Positions 12,353-24,938 of a stretch of 64,000 bases of DNA are shown piece by piece. The translations under genes and the position numbers were made by a program. Source of the DNA: Edaphochlamys debaryana (Eukaryota; Chlorophyta; Chlorophyceae; Chlamydomonadales); the NCBI GenBank assembly GCA_016858145.1, contig JAEHOE010000012.1, positions 434,001 to 498,000 of the forward strand, in the 5' to 3' direction. Position 1 is the first letter of the stretch. Each line of letters starts with the position of its first letter. The notes under the pieces were generated by a model. It was not told where the DNA came from. It made no database searches and worked only from the letters and a program-made list of their open reading frames with translations.

Positions 12353-15300
12353 CTAGACGTTGAAGCTGACTCGGTAGCCGCGCTGGCTGGCGGTGGCGCG
12401 GGGGGGGTCGCCGTCGCTGGCCGCTGCGCCGCCCCCTGAGGCGGACGGCTGCGCGGCCTGGGGCGTACCGCCCGTGGCCTGCGGGAGAGGGGGCAGGGAG
12501 CGGCAGCGTGGGAGCTTGTCTCTGGGGCACAGTCGGCGTAACGCCGGCGTTGTGTTGGCCATGCCGGTGTGCCCTGCCCCGCACTCCCCACCCCCGCCCA
12601 GCCCCCCGCCTCCCCCACCTGCGTGAGCGCGTCGTCGTCGTCCTCCATGTTCTCCTCCTCGTCCAGGTGCTCCTGTACGGCAGTACGGCAGTGCGGATCA
12701 GCCGCTGGTACGGTTTAGCCACCATCTCGGCGGGACAGCGACCTAGTTGTGAACGCCCTGCTCCCACCGCCCCATACGGTACCCTTTCCACCCCAGCACC
12801 CACGCCCTGCACCCCCACCCCCACCGCTCCCCCACCTCGAGCATGTCCTCCTCCTCCTCGTCCCCCATCAGGGTCACCTCCTGCGGGGCGCAGCGGCATA
12901 CCGGGGGAGGACGCGTCAGGGGGCGCAACGCAGCGGCACACCGCGGGTATCGCAGACCCACTCCAGCCTCGGACCCGTCACAAACGATACTGAGGCTCCT
13001 TCCCGATCTGGCTCTTCCCTGAGGACCCCACGGCGGGCCCAGCGCAGTGGCGTCGGACCGCCCCGAGGTTCCATGCCCTCGCTCCCTGCCTCCCCCCCAC
13101 TCACGTCCCCCTCGTCGATGGCGGTCTCCGCCATGGTCACATCGTCCCCCTCGCCGCCCTCGTCCCCCTCCACCTCCACCTCGCCCTCGCCCATGTCTTC
13201 GTCGCCCTCCCCGCCCCGGGACAGGGAGGGCGCGGCAGGGGTCGCGGCAGCCGCGGCTGCAGCCGCCGGCGGCGGCTTGGGGGCTGCAGGCGCCGCTGCG
13301 GCGGCCGGGGCCGCTGCGGCGGCGGGCGCCTTGGGCGCCGGCGGCTTGGAGGGGCCCGCGCCCGCGTCCCCCCCCTCCTCCGCCTCCTCCACCTCGGCGT
13401 CCACCTCCTCCTCCTCCGCGTCCTCGTGCACCTCGTCCGAATGCTCCTCCGAATGCTCCTCCTCCGGCTCGTCCTCGTGCTCCCCCTCATGCTCCCCCTC
13501 CGCCATCTCCTCCTCCATCTCCGCCGCAAGGGCCGCGTCCCCCTCCTCATCATCCACCAGGTCCTCCTCCCGAATGCGGGGCCCCCGGCCGCCGCGCCCG
13601 CGCCCGGCTCCGCCGCCGCCGCGGGAGCCTCGGCCGCGGCCCCGGCCGCGCCCGCGCCCACGGCCCCGGCCCCGCACGGCCGCGGCAACCGCGACCCCCG
13701 CAACCGCCACACCCCGGCCCCGGCCCCGCCCGCGGCCCCGACCGCCGCCCACTTTCTTCTCCGCGAGAATGCCTGGGAGTGGGGAAGGGGGAGCGGAGGG
13801 ACGGCAGGATTTAAGAGACAGGGAGTATGAACGCATGGCGTGCGTGCTGAGCTTGACGGGCCAGCGTGCGGTGCGTGCGGCGGGCTAAGACAGTACCAGC
13901 CAGGCATGCTGCGTCGCACGCTTGCGACGGAGCCCCCGGGGACCAGGCGCGAGGGCGGCCCTGCCCTCCCGCCCACCCGTGCGCGCGGGCTTCTTGGCGT
14001 TGATGCGGCGGGCCTCCGCCAGCTGCGTGTAGGTGTAGCGCAGCCAGTCGGGCATCTGAGGAGGCGGATTGGGGGTTGGGGTGCGGGGTTGTGTAATCGT
14101 TGGGGCCAAGCCCAACGTCCGGTGTCGGGGCTTCCCGGCCGCTCGGGCGGGGGAGGCAGCCGTGGGCTTCGCGGCAGCAGCAGCTGCACCCCACGCTGGG
14201 CACATTCCCTTTCAGCCTCCACCCCTCCCTCCCCCAACCGACACGCGCCCACGTGCCTGCAGTGCGTCCTTGGGCGCCTCCACCCAGCCCAGGGCGGGGT
14301 CGTCGTCCAGCTGGTTGAACAGCTCCAGCTCCTGGGCGTGGCGAAGGAACGGGGAGCGAGGGGGAAAAAGGGGGAACAGGGCGTGTGTGTGGGGGGGGGC
14401 CACGTGTGCGTGTGCGTGGCGGGGGTCGACGTCCAGCTGGCGCGGGGTAGGAAGGCGCGAGTCACGGTCGGCTGCTGGCGTCTAGAGCCGCCGGCAGACC
14501 GCGGCAACAAGGGCTTGCAGCAGGAGGAGGTGATGGGAAGCTGCTGCGGTCGCGGCTCACCTCGGGCGAGCGGGCGATGGCCACGTTCAGTTGGCGGTTG
14601 GTCTGCACCTCCGTGGGCGCCACCCGCATGCGCTCCGAGTCCTGCGGGGGGGGGGGGATGGCGCCGGGTCGGAGGGCCAGGGCAAGAGGGCGCGAGGTTA
14701 CGTCCACGCGCTCCGCGCTCCACCCACACCAGCCTCGGCTCTGGGACCCGGCCATTCGCGTCCGCTCCCCAGCCATGTGCCGCATTCCCCACCGCCACCG
14801 TCACCCATTTGACCACAGGGCTCGCTTGCTGCCGGTCTAACGACCAATGAATACAACCCTCTTTCCCCCCCCCAAACCGCCCCCACCTGCAGCAGCGCCT
14901 CCAGGTTGGCCCTGCGCTCCTCCATGGAGGTGGACTGGTCGAACTTGCCCGCGTCGATGACCTGGTGGTTGGTGGTTGGCGGTTGGGTGGTTAGTTGGGT
15001 GCGCGACACGGTCGTTGACTGGTTCGGGGGTCAGTACGGCGAGGAGGGAGCGGAGTGTGGCGAGGAGGGGGGCCACAGCGTGCCAACAAGGGTTTGGGCA
15101 CCAGAGACAGTCCACACCAGGGCCACACGCCCCCGCAGCCACCCCCCCTCCCCAGCACTCCCCCCCTGCCCCGCCCCCACCTCGTTGGCCATGTCGTTCT
15201 TCTTCTTCTGGATGACGTTGCGCACCAGCGACTCCACGCTCTCCACGTACTTGCGCTCGTTGGGGGGAGGCAGCTCGCCGTTGGGGCCCTGGGGGCACAG

Positions 15301-18300
15301 GGCGTGGGTGTGGGGGGGTGTTTGTAAATGAGCGGGGTGGCGTGGCCTTTGTGGGGGGGCAGCAGATGGGGGGACGTCATGCTATCCCGCTCCGTCCCAC
15401 CGCGTACCGGAGGCCCCTCCGGGCAACGCCAGGAGCCACGGCCCATGAGCCACCATGCGCCTGGGCCCCGGTCTCCTTACGCCCACCCCCGCCTCACCAG
15501 CACTGCACTGCCCTCCGCCTGCAGCGCCGCGATCTTTTCCTGCACCTCGGGCGGGAGGGGCTCGGCGCCGGGCTGGGCGGCCATGGCCTGGGGGGTGGGG
15601 TGGGGTGGGGTGGGGGGCGAGTGCTCAGGTAGGAAGGGGGTAGCGGATACATGTTCATTACCGGGAGGGATTGCGCCAGTAGCGGGTGGGGTTAGTGGTG
15701 GGGTGGGGGGGTCGGAGGCCTGTTGGGGGGAGGCGTGTAGGAGGCCTCTATCGGCCCTTGGGCTGGGCCGTTCTCCAGTCCACGTGCGCCCATGCCTCGA
15801 GCACACCGTGCCCATGACCCCGCCACGTGATCCCGTACCTGTACGACGTAGTCCATCTCGTCCGCCACGGCCTCCATGTGCACCACGCGGACCTGACAGG
15901 GGGAGGATGGGGCCAAGAGAGCGCGATCGGTGGCATCGACAGAAACCTAGAGCGGTGCTCTCCTCTCCAGCCACACCAGTCGTGAATTGTGGCTCGCCCG
16001 CTCGGTAGACACGCGCAAGCGGTCACGGGCCCCCGAACGCGCCCTCCTTAACCCCCCTCCTCCCGGTCCCTTCGGCACGGACCTCCTTGGTCTGCCCGAT
16101 GCGGTGCGAGCGGGCGATGGCCTGCTCCTCGTTCTTGGGGTTGGGGTCGGGGTCGTAGATGACGACTGTGTCGGAGGACTGGGGGGGAGGGGGAGGGGGG
16201 CGATTCGGGGAGGGGAGGGCCGGCACATGGATCAAACTATGGCCAAATGGAAGGCAGTAGGGGAAGGGGCACGTTGGGCGGGTGTTAGGGACACGGCGGC
16301 AGTTGTGCCTCGCCAATGAGGCACATGCACCAGACCCTGTAGCTTTACTGAGCAGGAAGCGGCCCCGGCCCCCGGCCCGTCGCAAGAGCTTGGAGAGGCA
16401 CGCGGCAGTTGCATATTACGATGGGGCATCCTCAGCGGGAAGCACCCCAGGAAGGTCCCCTTCCCGACACCCCCTCCCGCCGGCCGCCCGCTCCCTCGCC
16501 TGCAGATTGAGTCCGCGTCCGGCCGCCCTGATGGAGAGCAGGAAGATGAAGATGGGGGAGTCGGGCTTGTTGAACTCGCGGATGGCGTCCTCGCGCATCT
16601 CCAGCGGCGTGGAGCCGTCGATGCGCCTGGGGGGCGGTTGGGTAGGCGGTTGGGAGGCGGTTGGGAGGCGGTTGGGAAAGCGGTTGGGGAGGCGGTCGGG
16701 AGCGGAAAAGGGGGGAAAGGGGCACGGCGCATACGGGGAAGGGGGAGCTGGTGAAGGCGAGGTGCGGAGGTGCGAATCACATTGGCCCCGGCGAAGGAGG
16801 GCCCGCGGCGACATGCGGCCCCCGCCCCTCAACGCCCCACCTGAACAGCATCTTGCGGCCGCCAGGCAGCTGCCGCCACCACAGGTACACCTGCGGGGGC
16901 ACGGCGCAGGGAGGGTCCCAAGGCGCAGGTCGTGTCAGGGGCTGAAGAGGCTGCGTGGTTGGGCCTGAAAGCCACCGGGTACGTACCTGTCCCTGCTGCT
17001 TGCCGCTTTTCCCTGCCCTCTCATCCCCCTCCTACCCCCAAACAGAGCCCACCCCACCCCCACCCTCCATGAGGTCCAGGACCTACCCCCCCTCCTCCCT
17101 TCCCTTTTCCCCTCCCCCTCCTTAACAAAGAGCCCCCCCGACCTCACCCCCCGCCTCCATCAGGTCCAGGATCGGCCCACCCCTCAGGCCCTCCCTCCTG
17201 AAACCCCCGCCCCCCCCCGCCTCCATGAGGTCCGGGATCGGCCCATCCCTCAGGCCCTCCCTCCTAGCCCCCTCCTCCTCCCCCCACCTCCATGAGGTCC
17301 AGGATCTAACCCCCCTCCTCCCTTCCCTTTCCACCTCCCTCTCCCCCCCAAAGAGCCCCTCCCCCCCAAAGGGCCCCCCCCCCACCTCCATGAGGTCCAG
17401 GAACTTGGTCATGGTGGAGAAGAGCAGCACCCGGTGCTGCGAGTAGAAGAACTTGACCAGCAGGCGGTCCAGGACCATCATCTTGCCGCACTGGGTCAGG
17501 ACCTGACAGGGGGGGAGGGGGGGAGACGTGCGGAGGGGACAGGAAGTAGTGAGTGGGGGAGTGGGGGGAGAGGAAGCGGAGGTGGGGACCCTGCCCAACC
17601 CATCCTCCCAGACCCCTGCCCCCGCAGGATCCAAGTTCACCCCGGATCTGGAACGCTGGATCCCGGCTCACCTCGGGCCCTCCGCCCCACGCCTCGTCCA
17701 TGCGGTAGGAGATGAGCGGGTGGTTGCACACCTTGCGCAGCTCCGTGCCGCGGTTGGTGAGCGGCGTCCAGTCGTGGTTCTTCTGCGGGGGGTTACGCAG
17801 GGGCGGGGCGGCAGGGAGAGGTAAGGGGTCAAGGAGAGGAGCTGTGTGGAATGGGTGGGGCTGCGAGCTGGAGGTGGTGTGTGGGATGGGTGGCGACGGT
17901 AGCATCGCCCGGCCACACTCGCCAGGTTCGGGCCCCCCTCAGCCAAGCCCCCGGCCCCAAAGCCCCACCTTGAGGCGCAGGGGGTGGTCCGGGTGCAGGC
18001 GGATGGTGGAGGAGGCCTTGATCCAGTTGTAGCAGGCGGCCTGGGGGGGGGGATGGGGACGGGGAGGGGGAGGGGGGCGCGGCAAGGCGTGGAGGGCGGG
18101 GGCACGGGGCGGAGGTCACGACACGCGAGGCGGCAGGATTGTGGCGCCTTGGCACCAGGCTCCGTTTGCTTCCTTTCCATCCCCTCGCCCTCGCCGACGC
18201 CCCCCTCCCCCCCACCTGGTAGGGGGTCATGGCCGCCTTGACGATGACCGGCACCTTGGGAGGCAGCTTGCCCTCCACGTCAGCCACCTGTCAGGAGGAA

Positions 18301-21300
18301 CGTAGGCGCGGGGTCCGGAGGCAAAGATTGAGCAGCCATTTCCACTCAGCAGCCACTTCCGCAGTCCACGCCAGACGTAAGACAAGAAACCCTTTCTTCT
18401 CCCGTATCTTTCCTGATCAACACATCCCCATCGCCCCGCCACACAGGCTTTCGTGAGCACCCCTCCCTCCCCCCCACCTGTCTCCGCAGCATGAAGGGCA
18501 GCAGGATCTGGTGCAGGCGGTGCACCACCACCAGCTTCTTCTCGCGGGCCATCAGGTCGGCCTCGGACATGCCCCCGCCGGACAGGTCGTCGTCGTCGCC
18601 CACCTGGGGGGTTGTGGGGGCGTGGGTGGTGGGGGTGGAGGGGGTGGACGGGTGGTGGTGGGTGGTGGTGGGTGGTGGTGGGTGGTGGTGGGTGAGTGGG
18701 TGAGGGAAAGTGGAAGGTGAGAGGTGGGTCGGGGCCCTGCCAGGAGTCCGCAGGCTGGCAGCACCCGCGGGACCCAGACCCAGGACCCATGCCACTAGGC
18801 ACGCCGCCTGCCTCTACGCAGCCCGGCCCTTCCCCTCCCCTCTAGGCAGCCGCCCCCCCCCCACACACACACACCTTGTCCAGCATGTCCCCGAACCAGG
18901 CGGCGAACTGCTTCTTGTCGTCGAAGACCTGGGGGAGGGGACGGGATGGCATGCGTAAGCAAAGGAAAGGAAGAGGGCCTGTACGCTGAGCGCCCTGATC
19001 TTCCCCCTCCTCTCCCCCTCCCCCTGCACCTCCTCCTCCTCCTCCTCCCTCCTCCCCATCCCGCCCGCCCCCCCACCTCCGGCAGCAGCAGGTTGAGCAG
19101 GTTCCACAGCTCACGCAGCTCGTTCTGAAGCGGCGTGCCGGTCAGCAGCAGGCGGTAGCCGGACTTGAAGCGGTCCAGGTCGCGGGACAGCTGGGACTCG
19201 CGCTCCTGGGGGGTGGGGTGGGGGGGCAGAGCGGTGAAGGTTTTGTGGTTGCGGCTTGAAGGTGCGGGGCAGGACGATGGTGCGACACGGACACTCATGA
19301 CCCCAAGCGGCACCGGGGTTGAAGGGAAGGCTCCGAAGGAGGAGGCTCCGAGGAAGAGAAGAGGCACCCAGCACCCACGATCCCCAGCCTCCCCGCACCT
19401 TGAGGCGCTGCGCCTCGTCGATGATGATGTAGCGCCAGTCGATCTTGCTGAGCTTGGCCCGGTCGCGCATGATGAACTCGTACGTGGTGACCAGCACGTT
19501 GAAGCGGCCGTGGGACACGTCGGCGGTGTACCTAGAGGGGTGGGGAGGGGTGGGGATGGGATGGGTTTGGGTGGAACCCAGGTGGAATCAGAGAGTGAGG
19601 TGCGTGGCAGGCTTTGTGTGGTGCCAAGGGCTGGAGCCTCGAGCTTCGCTGTTGCGGCCCCTGCCGGCCGCTAGCTCGCACGCCAAGCCCCCCTCCCCAC
19701 GTGCGCCCCGCTCCTCACTTGCGCGCTCGCTCGTCCCTGCTCCCCACGTAGTAGACGCAGCGCACGCCCGGCAGCCACTTGGTGAGCTCGCTCTTCCAGT
19801 TGACCATCACCTGATGAGGGCGTGGTTCGTGTGGTTTGAGGGCGTGCCGAGCAGGCGACAGACAGGGGCTCGACGGGGAGCCGTGGAGCCGTGGAGCGGA
19901 GGGCTGTGTGGGCTGCAGCCCTTGAGCTGCACGCCACGCGGTCCAGGAGCGCGGTGGCGTGCCGGCTAAGCCCCGAGGGTGCAGCGTGAGGGGCCCCTCT
20001 CTAGCCAACCCCCTGAGGCGCCAGCCCCCTCCCCCCTCCCCCCCGGCTCTCACGGCGTTGGGCACGATGATGAGGTGCGGCCCGAAGCAGTTCTTGCGCT
20101 CGATCAGGTAGGCGATCAGCGCCATGACCTGGGGTGGGTGAGGAATGGGTTGGGGGCGTGGTGGTTGGGTGGATCAATGAGAGCTTGAGTACCGAAAGGC
20201 AGTCGAGCTTGCACTCAGGAGTTCAGACAACCGTTGCCCCGCGCAAGGATGGGGCGACATGGAACTGCTGTGGAGAAGCGCTGTGAAAGACCGCTGGTGG
20301 GAAAGACCCCAACCCCACCAAGTCTGAGACAGCAGTTGCCGCGTGCCCAGAGTGGGCGCTGCTAGAAAGACGCTGGCAGGATTCGCTGGTGGGAGATACC
20401 CCAAGCCCCTGCCCGAACCCACCTGCACGGTCTTGCCCAGTCCCATCTCGTCCGCCAGGATGCCGTTGAGGTTGTTGTTGTAGAGCGACACCATCCAGCG
20501 CAGCCCCACCATCTGGTAGTCGCGCAGCGTGGCGCCCGCGGGGGGCTGCAGCAGCTTGGGCACACACACCTCCTCGGACACCTGGGGGGAGGGAGGGAAG
20601 CGAGAGGGGTGTGTGCGGAGGTGTCGAGACGTCCACGGCCGGTCACCTGGCCTTGCACCCTCCCTCACTCCCCCCCCACACACACAGCTCCTCGGCCCCC
20701 TCCCCCCCCCCCCTACCGTGTGAGCCAGCTCCTGCAGCCGCGCCTGTGCGTCCCCCGTCATGGTCCGCGAGCGGCGCAGCAGCTCGGACTCGGCCTTGAA
20801 CTCGGAGGCGGCCCGCTCGCCGATGGCGCGGATCTGGGGCGGGGGCGGGTTGAGTTGGGGTGGTGCGGTTTGGGGTGGTGGGGGTTGCGGTTTGGGGGTT
20901 GGGGGTTGGGTGGATAGCTGGCACCGGCCAGCCGACACTGGCCCGAGCCGGCGCGGCCAGGACCCGACGCAGCATCACCCACCTCGCCTCCCCGCCTGCC
21001 TCCCTCCTTGCCCTCGTGACAGCCCACAGCAGCCAGCAGCCTAGTGCAACGGTCCCAGGAGCCCCTCCCATGACCGCCTCCCCAGCCAGCTCCCCGCCCT
21101 GCCCCCCGCCCCCCGCTCACCTCGTCCTCCGTGTGCCCCGCCCTCCGCGCCTCCTCCATGGCCTCCCGCACCACCTGCTCCGTCTGCTGGTTCACCTTGG
21201 CCTGGGGGGGTAGGGGTGAGGAGGCGGGGGAGGGAGGGGGTGGGGCGGGAAGGGAGGGAAGGGGGCAGTCAGGGTGGTTTGCGGGACGTGCAGGCGGACG

Positions 21301-24300
21301 CAAGAGACTGGATGGTATCCCCAGCGCGAGGTGAACGGCGCATGCATCGCTGCCGGCAGCGACGTCAAGCCAAGTTCTGCCCCCTCGTACCCTCCACCCC
21401 TCGACTGCGCCCCTCCGTCCCTCCGCCCCCTCTCAGCCCCCTCTCACCATGGCGACCTTGTGCGCCAGGCGGTTGAGGTACTCCTCGGTCTCGGACAGGA
21501 AGCGGCTGATCTCGGCGAAGTTGGAGTCCTCGTTGTTGGTGGCCCCGGCCTGGGGTGGAGGGGGGGTGGAGAGGTAATGGTGGTGGGGGTGGTGTGAGAG
21601 AAGGGAAGCGTAGGGGTCGGGGACAGCGGGTGCACCGCGAGCTCGACAGTACTCATTACACAGGACATGACCGCAACCCCCTCCCCCACCCCAAGGCCGG
21701 CTCCCCACGAAACACGCCCACGCGCACGCCCATACACAGCCACATCACCCCTCCTTTCCCCCCCACCTGCTGCAGCAGGGCCTGGTAGGCCTCCAGGTCG
21801 TTGGCCTTGAGCGCCTCCATACGCCGCTCGTGGTCGTCGTCCTGGGGGGGTGGGGGTGGAGGGGGGTTTAGGGTTGGGGGTGGTGGGCAGGGTGTGGACG
21901 GTCCTCGCTCACAGGCTCAGGGCTCTCCCATGTCGCACAGTCGTGCACTAGCACCCGTGCCAGCTTGTGCCTGCCCGTGCCCTGGGCCCTGCCCCTCCCC
22001 TTGCGCCCGCCCCTGTGCCAGCCCTCCGACCCACCATCTTGCGGTTGTGGGAGCGGCTCCAGCGCTCGTGCACCTGCGGGGTGTTGTGGTGTCGAGGATG
22101 GTGCCGTGATTAGCCGGCCGGCCGGGGTGTTGTGGTGTGTGGTGTGTGGTGTGAAGGGCTGCTCGCATGAGCCTGGGAATGTGGTGTGTGGTGTGTGGTG
22201 TGTGGTGTATGGTGGTGGGGAGACAGCTCATGTCGGCGCCAAGCCTGCCCCATATCGGTACCCCTCCCGCGCCGTCCGCCTCTGGCCCCAGCACCCCTGC
22301 CCCCGTTTCCGCCCTTCCCCCACCCCCCTCTCGCCTTGAGCACTCCCTTGTTCCGCACGCCCCTCAGCGCTGAGGCCTGCGAGGCGCCCTCGCAGATGGC
22401 GTTGCGCCACTGCAAGCGGCACTCGGCCGCCCGCGCCGCCGCCTCGCGCCGCTGCCGGTCGCCGACCGCGTAGGCGAGCTGGGACTTGGTGATGGAGGCG
22501 TCCTTGACGAACCTGCGGGGGGGAGAGGTGGGGGGTGGGGTGGGAGGTGGGGGAGGCGGTTAGGGAAGGTTGCCTTTGCATGTGAGGCACAGAGGACGGG
22601 TAGGCTGCCTTGCGTATGACTGGCTTGCGTGCCGAGGCTCTAGAAGCCCCAGGCAGCTGTGCTCGGCTAGCCTTCCATGCATTCCCGCCCATTGCCTTAT
22701 TTTCCATGCTCACTTCCTGTAGGGCTTCTCGTGCAGCCCCGACAGCTCCGTCACCTCCCGCTCGATGGCCTGGCGCAGCTTGAGCTGAGGGAAAGGTGGG
22801 TTGGAGGGAGGGCGGAGGGATGAGCAGCGCTACAACGACGTGGGGTCTTGTGCTAAGCGTGCTCGCCCTCCTCACCCGGCTCCTGCCCTTACTGTTCCCC
22901 CACCTCCAGCTTGATCGGCCGAGTGCTGGCACCCGCGCCCGTGCTCTACCCCTCCTTACTAGCTGCCTCAACGCAGGGGCAGGGGCGGGGGCTGGGCGGA
23001 GCCCACACCCCTCGCCTGCCCACAGCCTTCCCCCACCTGCAGGTCCATCAGCCTCAGGCCCCGCAGCTCCGCCATCAGCGCGCCCCGCGCCGCCTTGGGG
23101 GCTGCCGCCGGCACCAGCGCCCCAGCCGCCGCCGAAGACGACGGCCCCGGCCCTGCGCCTGCCTCCTCCTTTGCCGCTGAGCCCACCGCCGCTGCTGCCC
23201 CGTCGGACCCGTCCGCGGGCTGTAGGCGGTGCGGCGGCGGCGGCATGGGCCCGGCGTCGAATCCGGGCGCGAGCCGGTCCCGCTGACGCAGCACCTCCAC
23301 CAGCTGCTGGATGCGGCGCTTGCGTTTCCTGTTTAGGACCTTGTTGTACTCCTGCTGCATGAGCCTCGTCACGTCCCACTGCATGGTGGGCGGCGGCGGC
23401 TCGGCGTTCGGCGGCGGCGTGGCGGCGGCGATCGCCGCCGCGACGGCGGCCTGCGCCGCCGCCACCGCCTGCTCCGGCGACTGCCCCGCCGCGATCGCCG
23501 CCTGCGCCGCCGCTGTCGCGGCCGCCGTCGCCGCCGCTTGGGTCACTGGCTGCGGCACGGAGTCAGGGTCCGGCGGCTGTTGCATCACCGCCAGGGACCC
23601 CGGCGCGCGCTCCACCGGCTCCGTCCCCGCCGGCGCGTCCGGCACAGGAAGCAGCGGCACGACCGGCGCGGGCGCGGGCGCCGGCGTCGCCGGCGCGGCG
23701 GCGGCGGGCCGCGCCGCCGCTGCCGCCGCCGCCGCGTTCGCCGCCGCCGTGATCGCCGCCGTCGCCTGCTGCGCCTGCGCCGCCTGCTGCAGCTGCAGCG
23801 CCGCCGCCGCCGCCATCATGGCCGCCTGGGCCTGGGGGTTGGCGGCGGCGTTCTTGAGCGCCTCGGCGGCGGCGCTGCCCGCCAGCTTGTTGTGCGCCGC
23901 CATGAGCTTCTTGGTGCTCTTCATCTGCAGCGGCGGCGGGTAGCAGTCCGCCAGGGTCTTGGGCCAGGTGGGGTCGCTGTGGACGCCGCCCTTCTTGAGC
24001 GCCTTGAAGGCCATGATCTGGGCCTTGAGGGTGGACAGCTGGTTCTCCGTGAAGCCCATGGCGGCGGGCTGGGGCGGCAGGGGCGCGGAGGGCGGCCGGC
24101 CCATCGGGCGGGCCTGGCCGGGGAGCGTGGGGGAGGTGGCGCCGCCGAGGGCGCCGATGGCTGCCGCCGCCGCCTGCGGGTTGGCGAGCAGGGCGGCGTA
24201 GGCGGGGTTGGCTGCCAGGGCCTGGACCGCGGCCTGCTGCGCCCCCGCCGCCGCCGTCGCTGCGTGGACCGGCGCCGGGTGGTGCACGCCCGGCCGCTGC

Positions 24301-24938
24301 TGACCGGGCTGCTGGGCTTGCTGCTGCTGGCCAGCGCCCTGCGCCTGCTGGGCCGCGAGCTGTTGGTGCAGCATGGCTAGGGCCTGGGCGTGGGTCGCCT
24401 GCGCCTGCGCCTGGGCGGCGGCCTGGGCTTGCGCCTGCGCCTGCGCGGCCGCGGCCGCGGCTTGCGCCTGCGCGGCCTGGGCCTGAGCTTGGGCCTGGGC
24501 CGCTTGGGCCTGGGCCTGGGCCGCCGCCTGCGCCTGTGCCTGCTGCTGTTGTTGGTGTTGCAGGTATGCCTGTTGCTGGGCGTGCTGTTGCGCCTGGTGC
24601 TGCTGTTGGGCCTGTTGCTGTTGTTGTTGGGCAAAGTGCTGCTGGGCGCCCGGTGCCATGGGCCCTGGAGCCATGGTGTTCTGTCCCATGGGTTCGTGTT
24701 TGACCTGCTGTTGCTGGGGCTGGGGGGCCATGGCGTAGGGTTGTTGTGGGGCGTATTGGGGCTGCTGGTAGTGCTGCTGGTGCTGGGGACCCGGCGCCAT
24801 GCCGGGCGCCATCATGCCCGGCCCCGGCTGCATGCCGTATGGCTGCTGCTGTTGCTGCGGCTGCATGCCGTACTGCGGCTGCTGCTGCTGTTGCTGCGGC
24901 TGGCCGTACGGCCCCGGCTGGCCGTAGGGGTTCTGCAT
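12353..24938 (-). CDS. SWI2/SNF2 (Brahma-type) chromatin-remodelling ATPase
   Basis: Gene of about 33 exons coding roughly 1,800 residues, the likely motor of a SWI/SNF complex. Exon 1 (23037-24938, 634 codons) starts MQNPYGQ, is Gln/Ala-rich, carries a QLQ domain near residue 295 ([20 protein letters not shown]) and opens an HSA domain near 515. The HSA domain continues through 22714-22784, 22335-22512, 22035-22073 and 21767-21841 ([17 protein letters not shown]). The ATPase core has motif I DEMGLGKT (20423-20581), motif [12 protein letters not shown] (19400-19532), motif [14 protein letters not shown] (19077-19205), KVCNHP (17672-17782), [13 protein letters not shown] (16502-16626) and [11 protein letters not shown] (about 16083-16179). 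SnAC follows ([16 protein letters not shown], 14889-14963, to 14263). The C terminus (13105-13772) has a GRGRGR AT-hook-like tract and a long acidic stretch. I see no bromodomain; the gene ends RGYRVSFNV. One intron appears to be GC-AG. It is divergent from DRC11. Confidence 0.95.
17041..17410 (-). repeat. Tandem copies of an exon end and donor site in an SNF2 intron
   Basis: The end of the exon coding TKFLDLME and its GTGGG donor (about 17387) is repeated at about 17285, 17218, 17152 and 17065, each copy keeping a form of GGTCCTGGACCTCATGGAG. Between them lie runs of C/T-rich filler, also repeated. The reading frame stays open through the copies to about 17122. Confidence 0.8.
18618..18712. 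repeat. GGTGGTGGGT minisatellite in an SNF2 intron
   Basis: Tandem units of the form GGGTGGTGGT fill most of an intron, directly beside the exon coding [11 protein letters not shown]. The exon itself is unaffected. Confidence 0.85.
20215..20422. repeat. Imperfect tandem dimer in an SNF2 intron
   Basis: Two units of roughly 110 bases share CGCTGGTGGGA, an ACCCCAA word and a GTTGCCGCG-like start (about 20225-20310 and 20330-20415). The second abuts the donor of the exon carrying DEMGLGKT. Confidence 0.5.
22074..22334 (-). other. Probable GC-AG intron in the HSA region of the SNF2 gene
   Basis: The exon coding RNKGVLK ends AAG and is followed on the minus strand by GCGAGAGG, with no in-frame GT donor near. 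The next exon starts after CCGCAG with GTGCACGAGCGC (VHERW). Joining them at AAG/GCGAGA keeps phase 0 and gives KGVLKVHERW, which fits the HSA pattern (KCHEKM-like in Brahma proteins). Confidence 0.65.
22120..22212. repeat. GTGTGGT simple repeats in an SNF2 intron
   Basis: Two tracts of GTGGTGTGTGGT units at about 22125-22152 and 22178-22212 lie within the probable GC-AG intron. Confidence 0.85.

Noticed and set aside
12749..13888. Plus-strand Ser/Pro-rich frame of 379 codons
   Set aside because: It is the antisense of the acidic, Glu-rich SNF2 exon; such mirror frames are expected in GC-rich DNA.
13137..14816. Minus-strand frame of 559 codons
   Set aside because: It runs across several SNF2 exons and introns in another frame. 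The real exons (GRGRGR and acidic tract, [28 protein letters not shown]) are in a different phase.
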